Below, one piece after another: positions 33,043-46,206 of a stretch of 64,000 nucleotides of DNA (positions are counted from its first letter, which is position 1; each line of letters begins with the position of its first letter). The DNA comes from Mercurialis annua. Taxonomy: Eukaryota; Streptophyta; Magnoliopsida; Malpighiales; Euphorbiaceae. Location: the NCBI RefSeq assembly GCF_937616625.2, contig NC_065572.1:36049653-36113652 (forward strand), given 5' to 3'. Below the pieces are notes generated by a model. The model had not been told where the DNA came from. It did no database searches and saw only the letters and a program-made list of their open reading frames with translations. The translations under genes were made by a program, and so were the position numbers.

Positions 33043-36000
33043 GTTACGAAAGAAAAACCAAGTATTTCACCTATTTTTAGCAATTTAAGCCAAATGATTA
33101 TAAACGTTACGAAACAAATCCAAGCGTTTCTTTTCTTTAGCAATTTAAGCCAAACATTTACAAACGTTACGAAACAAATCCAAGCGTTTCACCGTTTTAG
33201 AAATTTAAGCCAAACGTTTACAAACGTTACGAAACAAATCCAAATATTTCACCTTTTTAGCAATTTAAGCCAAACGTTTACAAAGAGTAAGAAACAAATC
33301 CAAACGTTTCACCTTTATAGCGATTTAAGCCAATCATTTCTAAACGCTACGAAACAAATCCAAATGTTTCACCTTTTTAGCGATGTAAGCCAAACATTTA
33401 CAAACGTTACAAAACAAATCCAAGCGTTTCACATTTTTAGCAATTTAAACCAAATATTTACAAACGTTACGAAACAAATCAAGCGTTTCATCTTTTGATC
33501 AATTTAAACCAAATGTTTACAAACGTTGCGAAAAAATCCAAACGTTTCCTTTTTTTAGCGATTTAAGCAAATGTTTACAAACGTTACGAAACAAATCCAA
33601 GCGTTTCACCTTTTTAGCAATTTAAGCCAAATATTTACAAACGTTACGAAACAAATCCAAGCGTTTCACCTTTTTAGCAATTTAAGCAAAACGTTTACGA
33701 ACGTTACGAACCAAATCCAAGCGTTTCACCTTATTAGCAATTCAAGCCGAACGTTTACAACCGTTACGAAACAAATCCAAACATTTCACCTTTTAAGCAA
33801 TTTAAGCCAAACCTTTACAAACATTACGAAACAAATCCAAAAGTTTCACCTTTTTAGCGATTTAAGCGAAACGTTTGCAAACGTTACGAAACAAATCCAG
33901 ACGTTTCGCCTTTTTAGCGATTTAAGCAAAACGTTTACAAACGGTAAGAAACAAATCCAAATGTTTCGCCTTTTTAGTGATTTAAGCCAAACGTTTACAA
34001 ACGCTACGAAAAAAATCACAACGTTTCACCTTTTTAGAAATTTAAGCCAAACATTTACAAACGTTACGAAACAAATCCAAACGTTTCACTTTTTTTGCGA
34101 TTTAAGTCAAACGTTTGCAAACGTTACGAAACAAATACAAATGTTTCTCCTTTTACCGATTTAAGCCAAAAGTTTTCAAATGTTATGAAAGAAATCCAAA
34201 TGTTTCACCTTTTTAGCTATTTAAGCCAGATGTTTACAAACGTTACAAAACAAATTCAAAGTTTCACCTTTTTTTAGCAATTTAGGCCAAAAGTTTACAA
34301 TCGTTACGAAACAAAACCAAACGTTTAAACGTTATGAAACAAATTAAAACGTTTCACCTTTTTAGCGATTTAAGCCAAACATTTACAAACGTTACGAAAC
34401 AAAACAAAGCGTTTCACCTTTTTAGCAATTTAAGCCAAATGTTTACAAACGTTACGAAACAAATCCAAGCGTTTCACCTTTTTAGCAATTTAAGCCAAAC
34501 GTTTACCAAAGTTACGAAACAAATCCAAACGTTTCAACTTTTTAGCAATTTAAGCCAAACGTTTACAAACGTTACGAAACAAATCCAAACGTTTCACCTT
34601 TTCATCGATTTAAGCCAAACATTTACAATGCTTTTGAAACAAATCCAAAAGTTTCAACTATTTAGAAATTTAAGCCAAAAGTTATAAAATAAATCCAAGC
34701 ATTTCACCTTTTTAACAATTTAAGCCAAACGTTTACAAACGGTACAAAACAAATTCAAGCATTTCACCTTTTTAGAAATTTAAGCGAAATGTTTACAAAC
34801 ATTATGAAACAAATCCAAACGTTCCACCTTTTAGCGATTTAAGCGAAATGTTTAAAAACATTACGAAACAAATCCAAATGTTTCACCTTTTTAGCAATTT
34901 AAGCAAAACGTTTACAAACATTACAAAACAAATCCAAGCGTTTCACCTTTTTAGTAATTTAAGCCAAATGTTTACAAACAATACGAAACAAATCCAAGCG
35001 TTGCACCTTTTTAGCATTTTAAGCCAAACGTTTACAAACATTACAAAACAAATCCAAGCGTTTCACCTTTTTAGCAATTTAAGCCAAACGTGTACAAACA
35101 TTACGAAAAAAAACCAGGCGTTTCACCTTTTTAGCAATTTAAGCAAAACGTTTACAAACGCTATGAAACAAATCCAAGCGTTTCACATTTTCAGCAATTG
35201 AAGCCAAGCGTTTACAAATATTACGAAACAAATCCAAGCGTTTCACCTTTTTAGCAATGTAAGCCAAACGTTTACAAACGTTACGAAACAAATCTAAGCG
35301 TTTCACCTTTTTAGCAATTTAAGCCAAACGTTTACAAACGTTACGAAACAAATCCGAACGTTTGACCTTTTTAGCGATTTAAGCCAAATGTTTACAAACG
35401 ATACGAAACAAATCCAAACGCTTCACCTTTTTAGCAATTTAAGCCAAACCCTTACAAACGTTACGAAACAAATCCAAACGTTTCACCTTTTTAGCGATTT
35501 AAGCCAAACGTTTACAAATGTTACCAAACAAATATAAATTTTTCACCTTTTTAGCGATTTAAGCCAAACGTTTACAAACGTTACGAAGCAAATCCAAACG
35601 TTTCACCTTTTTAGCGATTTAAGGCAAACGTTTTCAAACGTTACGAAACAAATCCAAATATTTCACCTTTTTAGCGATTTAAGCCAAACGTTTACAAACG
35701 TTACTAAACAAATCCAAATGTTTCACCTTTTTAGCAATTTAAGCCAAGCGTTTACAAACGTTATGAAATGAAACCAAACGTTTAAAACATTATGAAACAA
35801 ATTAAAACTTTTCACATTTTTAGCGATTTAAACCAAACGTTTATAAACGTTACGAAACACAATCAAGCGTTTCACCTTTTTAGCAATTTAAGCCAAACGT
35901 TTACAAACATTACAAAACAAATCCAAGCGTTTCACCTTTTTGAGCAATTTAAGCCAAATGTTTACAAAAGTTACGAAATAAATCCAAACATTTCACCTTT

Positions 36001-36897
36001 TTTGTAATGTAAGCCAAACGTCTACAAACATTACAAAACAAATCCAAGCGTTTCACCTTTTTAGCAATTTAAGCCAAATGTTTACAAACGTTACGAAACA
36101 AATCCAAGCGTTTAACCTTTTTAGACATTTAAGCCAAATGTTTACAAACATTACCAAAAAAATCCAAGCGTTTCACCTTTTAGCATTTTAAGCCAAAAAT
36201 TTACAAACATTACGAAACAAATCCAAGAGTTTCACCATTTTAGCAATTTAAGCCAAACGTTTACAAACGTTACCAAATAAATCCAAACGTTTCACCTTTT
36301 TAGCGATTTAAGTCCAACGTTTACAAACGTTACGAAACAAATCCAAACGTTTCACCTTTTTAGCTATTTAAGCCAAACATTTACAATGGTTTAGAAAAAA
36401 ATCCAAATGTTTCAGCTTTTTAGCAATTTAAGCCAAACGTTTACAAACGTTACGAAACAAATTCAAGAATTCCATCTTTTTCGCAATTTAAGCCAAACGT
36501 TTACAAACGTTACAAAATAAATCCAAGCGTTTCACCTTTTTAGTAATTTTAGCGAAATGTTTACAAACTTTAGCAATTTAAGCGAAATGTTTAAAAACTT
36601 ACGAAACAAATCCAAACGTTTCAAATTTTTAGCGATTTAAGCCAAACGTTTACAAATATTACCAAATAAATCCAAACGTTTCCCCTTTATAGCTTTATAA
36701 GCCAAACGTTTACAAACGTTACGAAACAAATACAAACGTTTCCCCTTTTTAGCGATTTAAGCCAAACGCTTACAAACGTTACTAAATAAATCCAAACGTT
36801 TCTCCTTTTTAGCGATTGAAGCCAAATGTTTACAAACGTTACGAAACAAATCGAAACATTTCACATTTTTAGCAATTTAAGCCAAACGTTTACAAAT
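33043..36897 (+). repeat. B-type higher-order repeat, 3855-bp unit
   Basis: The unit is delimited by the marker monomer with GTTACGAAAGAAAAA and CACCTATTTTTAGC at 33043 and 36898. It corresponds to the 3771-bp unit at 56863-60633 and appears to be the long form from which the shorter units derive. Confidence 0.8.
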
Positions 36898-39800
36898 GTT
36901 ACGAAAGAAAAATTAAGTGTTTCACCTATTTTTAGCAATTTAAGCCAAACGTTTATAAACGTTATGAAACAAATCCAAGCGTTTCAACTCTTTAGCAATT
37001 TAAGCCAAACGTTTACAAACGTTACGAAACAAATCCAAGCGTTTCACCTTTTTAGCAATTTAAGCCAAACGTTTACAAACATTACGAAACAAATCCAAAT
37101 ATTTCACCTTTTTAGAAATTTAAGCCAAACGTTTACAAACGGTACGAAATAAATCCAAATGTTTCACCTTTATAGCGATTTAAGCCAATCATTTACAAAC
37201 GCTACGAAACAAATCCAAATGTTTCACCTTTTTAGCAATGTAAGCCAAACGTTTACAAACGTTACAAAACAAATCCTATTGTTTCAACTTTTTAGCAATT
37301 TAAACCAAACATGTACAAACGTTATGAAACAAATCCAAGCGTTTCATTTTTTTATCAATTTAAGCCAAACGTTTACAAACGTTGCGAAAAAATCCAAACG
37401 CTTCCTTTTTTTAGCGATTTAAGCAAAACGTTTAAAAGGTTACGCAACCAATCCAAATGTTTCACCTTTTTAGCAATTTAAGAGAAACGTTTACAACCGT
37501 TACGAAACAAATCCAAGCGTTTCACCTTTTTAGCAATTTAAGCCAAATATTTACAAACGTTACGAAACAAATCCAAGCGTTTCACCTTTTTAGCAATATA
37601 AGCAAAACGTTTACGAACGTTACAAAACAAATCCAAGCGTTTCACCTTTTTAGCAATTCAAGCCGAACGTTTACAACCGTTACGAAACAAATTCAAACAT
37701 TTCACCTTTTAAGCGATTTAAGACAAACCTTTACAAACATTACGAAACAAATCTAAACGTTTCACCTTTTGAGCGGTTTAAGCGAAACGTTTGCAAACGT
37801 TACGAAACAAATCTAGACGTTTCACCTTTTTAGCGATTTAAGCAAAACGTTTACAAACGGTAAGAAACAAATCCAAATGTTTCACCTTTTGAGCGATTTA
37901 AGCCAAACGTTTACAAACGCTACGAAACAAATCCCAACGTTTCGCCTTTTTAGCAAATTAAGCAAAAGATTTACAAACGTTACGAAACAAATCTAAACGT
38001 TTCACTTTTTTTGCGATTTAAGCCAAACGTTTGCAAACGTTACAAAACAAATACAAACCTTTCCCCTTTTAGAGATTTAAGCCAAACGTTTTCAAACGTT
38101 ACGAAAGAAATCCAAATATTTCACCTTTTTAGCGATTTAAGCCAGACGTTTACAAACGTTATAAAACAAATCAAAATATTTCACCTTTTTAGCAATTTAA
38201 GCCAAAAGTTTACAATCGTTACGAAACAAAACCAAACGTTTAAAACGTTTTTTTAAACAAATTAAAACGTTTCACATTTTTAGCGATTTAAGCCAAACAT
38301 TTAAAAACATTACGAAACAAAACCAAGCGTTTAACCTTTTTAGAAATTTAAGCCAAATGTATACAAACTTTACGAAACAAATTCAACCGTTTCACCTTTT
38401 TAGCAATTTAAGCCAAACATTTACAAACTTTACGAAACAAAACCAAGCGTTTCACCTTTTTAGCAATTTAAGCCAAATGTTTACAAACATTACGAAACAA
38501 ATCCAAGCGTTTCACCTTTTTAGCAATTTAAGCCAAACGTTTACAAACGTTACAAAATAAATCCAAGCGTTTCACCTTTTTAGTAATTTTAGCGAAATGT
38601 TTACAAACGTTAGCAATTTAAGCGAAATGTTTAAAAACTTACGAAACAAATCCAAACGTTTCAAATTTTTAGCGATTTAAGCCAAACGTTTACAAATATT
38701 ACCAAATAAATCCAAACGTTTCCCCTTTATAGCTTTATAAGCCAAACGTTTACAAACGTTACGAAACAAATACAAACGTTTCCCCTTTTTAGCGATTTAA
38801 GCCAAACGCTTACAAACATTACTAAATAAATCCAAACGTTTCTCCTTTTTAGCGATTGAAGCCAAATGTTTACAAACGTTACGAAACAAATCGAAACATT
38901 TCACATTTTTAGCAATTTAAGCCAAACGTTTACAAATGTTACGAAAGAAAAATTAAGTGTTTCACCTATTTTTAGCAATTTAAGCCAAACGTTTATAAAC
39001 GTTATGAAACAAATCTAAGCGTTTCAACTCTTTAGCAATTTAAGCCAAACGTTTACAAACGTTACGAAACAAATCCAAGCGTTTCACCTTTTTAGCAATT
39101 TAAGCCAAACGTTTACAAACATTACGAAACAAATCCAAATATTTCACCTTTTTAGAAATTTAAGCCAAAAGTTTACAAACGGTACGAAATAAATCCAAAT
39201 GTTTCACCTTTATAGCGATTTAAGCCAATCATTTACAAACGCTACGAAACAAATCCAAATGTTTCACCTTTTTAGCAATGTAAGCCAAACGTTTACAAAC
39301 GTTACAAAACAAATCCTATTGTTTCAACTTTTTAGCAATTTAAACCAAACATTTACAAACGTTATGAAACAAATCCAAGCGTTTCATTTTTTTATCAATT
39401 TAAGCCAAACGTTTACAAACGTTGCGAAAAAATCCAAACGCTTCCTTTTTTTAGCGATTTAAGCAAAACGTTTAAAAGGATACGCAACCAATCCAAATGT
39501 TTCACCTTTTTAGCAATTTAAGAGAAACGTTTACAACCGTTACGAAACAAATCCAAGCGTTTCATCTTTTTAGCAATTTAAGCCAAATATTTACAAACGT
39601 TACGAAACAAATCCAAGCGTTTCACCTTTTTAGCAATATAAGAAAAACGTTTACGAACGTTACAAAACAAATCCAAGCGTTTCACCTTTTTAGCAATTCA
39701 AGCCGAACGTTTACAACCGTTACGAAACAAATTCAAACATTTCACCTTTTAAGCGATTTAAGACAAACCTTTACAAACATTACGAAACAAATCTAAACGT

Positions 39801-41935
39801 TTCACCTTTTGAGCGGTTTAAGCGAAACGTTTGCAAACGTTACGAAACAAATCTAGACGTTTCACCTTTTTAGCGATTTAAGCAAAACGTTTACAAACGG
39901 TAAGAAACAAATCGAAATGTTTCACCTTTTGAGCGATTTAAGCCAAACGTTTACAAACGCTACGAAACAAATCCCAACGTTTCGCCTTTTTAGCAAATTA
40001 AGCAAAAGATTTACAAACGTTACGAAACAAATCTAAACGTTTCACTTTTTTTGCGATTTAAGCCAAACGTTTGCAAACGTTACAAAACAAATACAAACCT
40101 TTCCCCTTTTAGAGATTTAAGCCAAACGTTTTCAAACGTTACGAAAGAAATCCAAATATTTCACCTTTTTAGCGATTTAAGCCAGACGTTTACAAACGTT
40201 ACAAAATAAATCCAAATATTTCACCTTTTTAGCAATTTAAGCCAAAAGTTTACCATCGTTACTAAACAAAACCAAACGTTTAAAACGTTATGAAACAAAT
40301 TAAAACGTTTCACATTTTTAGCGATTTAAGCCAAACATTTAAAAACATTACGAAACAAAACCAAGCGTTTAACCTTTTTAGAAATTTAAGCCAAATGCAT
40401 ACAAACTTTACGAAACAAATTCAACCGTTTCACCTTTTTAGCAATTTAAGCCAAACATTTACAAACTTTACGAAACAAAACCAAGCGTTTCACCTTTTTA
40501 GCAATTTAAGCCAAATGTTTACAAACATTACGAAACAAATCCAAGCGTTTCACCTTTTTAGCAATTTAAGCCAAACGTTTACAAACGTTACAAAATAAAT
40601 CCAAGCGTTTCACCTTTTTAGTAATTTTAGCGAAATGTTTACAAACGTTAGCAATTTAAGCGAAATGTTTAAAAACTTACGAAACAAATCCAAACGTTTC
40701 AATTTTTTAGCGATTTAAGCCAAACGTTTACAAATATTACCAAATAAATCCAAACGTTTCCCCTTTATAGCTTTATAAGCCAAACGTTTACAAACGTTAC
40801 GAAACAAATACAAACGTTTCCCCTTTTTAGCGATTTAAGCCAAACGCCTACAAACATTACTAAATAAATCCAAACGTTTCTCCTTTTTAGCGATTGAAGC
40901 CAAATGTTTACAAATATTACGAAACAAATCGAAACATTTCACATTTTTAGCAATTTAAGCCAAACGTTTACAAATGTTACGAAAGAAAAATTAAGTGTTT
41001 CACCTATTTTTAGCAATTTAAGCCAAACGTTTATAAACGTTATGAAACAAATCCACGCGTTTCAACTCTTTAGCAATTTAAGCCAAACGTTTACAAACGT
41101 TACGAAACAAATCCAAGCGTTTCACCTTTTTAGCAATTTAAGCCAAACGTTTACAAACATTACGAAACAAATCCAAATATTTCACCTTTTTAGAAATTTA
41201 AGCCAAACGTTTACAAACGGTACGAAATAAATCCAAATGTTTCACCTTTATAGCGATTTAAGCCAATCATTTACAAACGCTACGAAACAAATCCAAATGT
41301 TTCACCTTTTTGGCAATGTAAGCCAAACGTTTACAAACGTTACAAAACAAATCCTATTGTTTCAACTTTTTAGCAATTTAAACCAAACATTTACAAACGT
41401 TATGAAACAAATCCAAGCGTTTCATTTTTTTATCAATTTAAGCCAAACGTTTACAAACGTTGCGAAAAAATCCAAACGCTTCCTTTTTTTAGCGATTTAA
41501 GCAAAACGTTTAAAAGGTTACGCAACCAATCCAAATGTTTCACCTTTTTAGCAATTTAAGAGAAACGTTTACAACCGTTACGAAACAAATCCAAGCGTTT
41601 CACCTTTTTAGCAATTTAAGCCAAATATTTACAAACGTTACGAAACAAATCCAAGCGTTTCACCTTTTTAGCAATATAAGCAAAACGTTTACGAAAGTTA
41701 CAAAACAAATTCAAGCGTTTCACCTTTTTAGCAATTCAAGCCGAACGTTTACAACCGTTACGAAACAAATTCAAACATTTCACCTTTTAAGCGATTTAAG
41801 ACAAACCTTTACAAACATTACGAAACAAATCTAAACGTTTCACCTTTTGAGCGGTTTAAGCGAAACGTTTGCAAACGTTACGAAACAAATCTAGACGTTT
41901 CACCTTTTTAGCGATTTAAGCAAAACGTTTACAAA
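36490..41935 (+). repeat. B-type higher-order repeat, 2040-bp period, two full and one truncated unit
   Basis: Units start at about 36490, 38530 and 40568. Marker positions 36898, 38938 and 40976, and independently 37171, 39211 and 41249, give periods of 2040 and 2038. Several whole stretches, such as 36661-36780 and 38701-38820, differ by no more than a base or two. The 2-bp change comes from a small indel near 38248. The third unit breaks near 41935. Confidence 0.92.
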
Positions 41936-43611
41936 CTTTACGAAACAAAACCAAGCGTTTCACCTTTTTAGCAATTTAAGCCAAATGTTTACAAACATTA
42001 CGAAACAAATCCAAGCGTTTCACCTTTTTAGCAATTTAAGCCAAACGTTTACAAATGTTACGAAACAAATCCAAATATTTCACCTTTTTAGCAATTTAAG
42101 CCAAACGTTTACAAACGGTACGAAACAAATCCAAATGTTTCACCTTTATAGCGATTTAAGCCAATCATTTACAAACGCTACGAAACAAATCCAAATGTTT
42201 CACCTTTTTAGCAATGTATGCCAAACTTTTACAAACGTTACAAAAAAAATCCAATTGTTTCAACTTTTTAGCAATTTAAACCAAACATTTACAAACGTTA
42301 TGAAACAAATCCAAGCGTTTCATTTTTTATCAATTTAAGCCAAACGTTTACAAACGTTGCGAAAAAATCCAAACGCTACCTTTTTTTAGCGATTTAAGCA
42401 AAACGTTTAAAAGGTTACGCAACCAATCCAAATGTTTCACCTTTTTAGCGATTTAAGAGAAACGTTTACAACCGTTACGAAACAAATTCAAGCGTTTCAT
42501 CTTTTTAGCAATTTAAGCCAAATATTTACAAACGTTACGAAAAAAATCCAAGCGTTTCACCTTTTTAGCAATATAAGCAAAACGTTTACGAACGTTACGA
42601 AACAAATCCAAGCGTTTCACCTTTTTAGCAATTCAAGCCGAACGTTTACAACCGTTACGAAACTAATTCAAACATTTCACCTTTTAAGCGATTTAAGACA
42701 AACCTTTACAAACATTATGAAACAAATCTAAACGTTTCACCTTTTAAGCGATTTAAGCGAAACGTTTGCAAACGTTACGAAACAAATCTAGACGATTCAC
42801 CTTTTTAGCGATTTAAGCAAAACGTTTACAAACGGTAAGAAACAAATCCAAATGATTCACCTTTTGAGCGATTTAAGCCAAACGTTTACAAACGCTACGA
42901 AACAAATCCCAACGTTTCGCCTTTTTAGCAAATTAAGCCAAAGATTTATAAACGTTACGAAACAAATCCAAACGTTTCACTTTTTTTGCGATTTAAGCCA
43001 AACGTTTGCAAACGTTACGAAACAAATACAAACCTTTCCCCTTTCAGCGATTTAAGCCAAACGTTTTCAAACGTTACGAAAGAAATCCAAATATTTCACC
43101 TTTTTAGCGATTTAAGTCAGACGTTTACAAACGTTACAAAACAAATCCAAATATTTCACCTTTTTAGCAATTTAAGCCAAAAGTTTACAATCGTTACGAA
43201 ACAAAACCAAACGTTTAAAACGTTATGAAACAAATTAAAACGTTTCACATTTTTAGCGATTTAAGCCAAACATTTAAAAACATTACGAAACAAAACCAAG
43301 CGTTTAACCTTTTTAGAAATTTAAGCCAAATGTATACAAACTTTACGAAACAAATTCAACCGTTTCACCTTTTTAGCAATTTAAGCCAAACATTTATAAA
43401 CTTTACGAAACAAAACCAAGCGTTTCACCTTTTTAGAAATTTAAGCCAAATGTTTACAAACATTACGAAACAAATCCAAGCGTTTCACCTTTTTAGCAAT
43501 TTAAGCCAAACGTTTACAAACGTTACGAAACAAATCCAAATATTTCACCTTTTTAGCAATTTAAGCCAAACGTTTACAAACGGTACGAAACAAATCCAAA
43601 TGTTTCACCTT
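41249..43611 (+). repeat. Truncated B-type higher-order units of 898 and 1465 bp
   Basis: The marker TATAGCGATTTAAGCCAATC starts at 41249, 42147 and 43612 (43612 reads CAGTC at its end). Near 41935 the sequence jumps to the equivalent of 40462, deleting about 570 bp of the 2040-bp unit. The 1465-bp form recurs as 1466 bp at 60909-62374. Confidence 0.82.
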
Positions 43612-44000
43612 TATAGCGATTTAAGCCAGTCATTTACAAACGCTACGAAACAAATCCAAATGTTTCACCTTTTTAGCAATGTAAGCCAAACGTTTACAAA
43701 CGTTACAAAACAAATCCAATTGTTTCAAATTTTTAGCAATTTAAACCAAACATTTACAAACGTTACGAAACAAATCCAAGCGTTTCATTTTTTTTATCAA
43801 TTTCAGCCAAACGTTTACAAACGTTGCGAAAAAATCCAAACGTTTCCTTTGTTTAGCGATTTAAGCAAAACGTTTAAAAGGTTACGCAACCAATCCAAAT
43901 ATTTCACCTTTTTAGCAATTTAAGCGAAACGTTTACAAACGTTACGAAACAAATCCAAGCGTTTCACCTTTTTAGCAATTTAAGCCAAATATTTACAAAA

Positions 44001-46206
44001 CGTTTTTATACGTTATGAAACAAATCCAAACGTTTACAAACATTACGAAACAAATCCAACCGTTTTACCTTTTTAGCGATAAAAGCAAAATGTTTACAAA
44101 CGTTACGAAACAAACCCAAGCGTTTCACCTTTTTAGCAATATACGCCAAATGTTTATAAACGTTACGAAACAAGTCCAAACGTTTCACTTTTTTTGCGAT
44201 CTAAGTCAATCATTTACAAACGTTACGAAACAAATCCAAACATTTTCCCATTTTAGCGATTTAAGCCAAACGTTTTGAAATTAAACCAAACGTTTCACCT
44301 TTTTAGCTATTTTAGTTGAACGTTTACAAATGTTGCGAAAGAAAAACAAACGTTTTACCTTTTTAGCGATTTAAGCAAAACGTTTAAAACGTTACGAAAA
44401 CAATCCAAGCGTTTCACCTTTTTACAAAATTAAGCCAAAAAACGTTACGAAACATATCCAAACGTTTCATCTTTTTAGCGATTTAAGCCAAACGTTTACA
44501 AACGTTATGAAACAAATCCAAACGTTTTCCCATTTTAGCGATTTAACCCAAACTTTTACAAACAAAACGAATAAAACATTAGGAAACAAATCCAAATGTT
44601 TCACATTTATAGAAATTTAAGCCAAACGTTAAGAAACAATGCCAAACGTCTAGAAACATTACGAAACAATGCAAAACGTTTATAAACACTACGAAACAAA
44701 TCCAAGTATTTCACCTTTTTAGCCATTAAGCGAAACGTTTACAAACGTTACGAAACCAATCCAAGCGTTTCACCTTTTTAGCAATTTAATCCAAACGTTT
44801 ACAAACGTTACGAAACAAATCCAAACGTTTCACGTTTTAAGCGATTTAAGCCAAACGTTTACAAACTTACAAAACAAATCCAAATGTTTCACCTTTTTAG
44901 CGATTAACGCCAAACGTTTATAAACGCAACAAAACAAATCCAAACGTTTCCCCTTTTTAGCGATTTAAGCGAAACGTTTGTTTACAAACTTTTTTGAAAC
45001 AAATGTTAACAAAAAAATCTAAACGTTTCACCTTTTAAGCGATTTAAGCCCAACGTTTATAAACGTTACGAAACAAATCTAAGCGTTTCCCCTTTTTAGA
45101 TATTTAAGCCAAACGTTTACAAACGTTACGAAATAAAACCAAACGTTTGAAATGTTATGAAACAAATCCAAACGTTTCACATTTTTAGCGATTTAAGCTA
45201 AACATTACGGAACAAAACCAAACGTTTTTCTCATTTATAGCGATTTAAGCCAAACATTTACAAACGTTACGAAACAAATCAAGCGTTTCACCTTTTTAGC
45301 GATTTAAGCCAAACATTTACAAAAGTTACGAATCAAATCCAAGCTTTTCACCTTATTAGCAATTTAAGCACAACGTTTACAAACGCTACAAAACAAATCC
45401 AAACGTTTCACCTTTTTAGCGATTTAATCCAAACATTTACAAACATTACTAAATAATACCAAACGTTTAACCTTTTTAGCGATTTAAGCCAAATCTTTAA
45501 AACGTTACGAAATAAATCCAAACCTTTACAAACATTACCGAACAAAAACAAACGTTTCCAATTATTAGCAATTTAAGCCAAACGTTTACAAACGTTATGA
45601 AACAAATCCAAACGTTTCACCTTTTTAGCGATTGAAGCCAAACATTTACGAACGTTACGAAACAAATCCAAACATTTTCCCATTTTAGCGATTTAAGCCA
45701 AACGTTTAGAAACGTTACGAAACAAAACCAAACGTTTACAAACGTTACGAAACAAATCCAAACGTTTACAAATGTTACGAAACAAATCTAAACGTTTCCC
45801 CATTATAGCGATTTAAGCCAAACATTTACTAACGTTACGAAACAAACCCAAACGTTTCACCTTTTTAGAGATTTAAGCCAAACGTTAACAAACATTTACA
45901 AATGTTACGAAACAAATCCAAACGTTTACAAACATTACAGAACAAAAACAAACTTTTTACATTTTTAGCAATTTAAGCCAAACGTTTACAAACGTTACGA
46001 AACAAATCCAAACGTTTCACGTTTTAAGCGATTTAAGCCAAACGTTTACAAACTTACAAAACAAATCCAAACGTTTCACCTTTTTAGTGATTAAAGTCAA
46101 ACGTTTACAAACTTTACAAAACAAAACCAAATGTTTCACCTTTTTAGCGATTTAAGCCAAACATTTGTTTACAAACTTTTTTGAAACAAACGTTTAGAAA
46201 CAAATC
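44001..46206 (+). repeat. 60-bp satellite, A-type domain, second copy
   Basis: It parallels 27596-29820 closely, with the same shortened units, the same marker GTTTGTTTACAAAC (about 44978 and 46164) and the same 1186-bp period. It stops inside a monomer at CAAATCT and is joined to the LARD remnant. Confidence 0.95.

Larger units (their letters stand above)
32629..44000 (+). repeat. 60-bp satellite, block 3, B-type domain
   Basis: Units are very regular, nearly all 60 bp. Alternating subtypes are AGCGATTT or AGCAATTT, and CCAAACG or CCAAGCG. The units are arranged in higher-order repeats described separately. The plus-strand frames found here (up to 232 codons at 43225-43923) translate to the 20-residue repeat beginning FTNVTKQIQ. 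They are broken wherever a unit is not a multiple of three, so they are not treated as genes. Confidence 0.97.

Noticed and set aside
33571..34164. Open frame of 197 codons (and similar at 32971-33498, 43225-43923, 54087-54614 and 56791-57261)
   Set aside because: They are pure read-through of 60-bp satellite monomers. Start and stop positions depend only on point changes and unit-length errors, with no promoter, no codon bias and no domain.
27596..46206. Possible CENP-B box in the satellite
   Set aside because: No match to the TTCG...A..CGGG pattern was seen. The dyad present is a different sequence.
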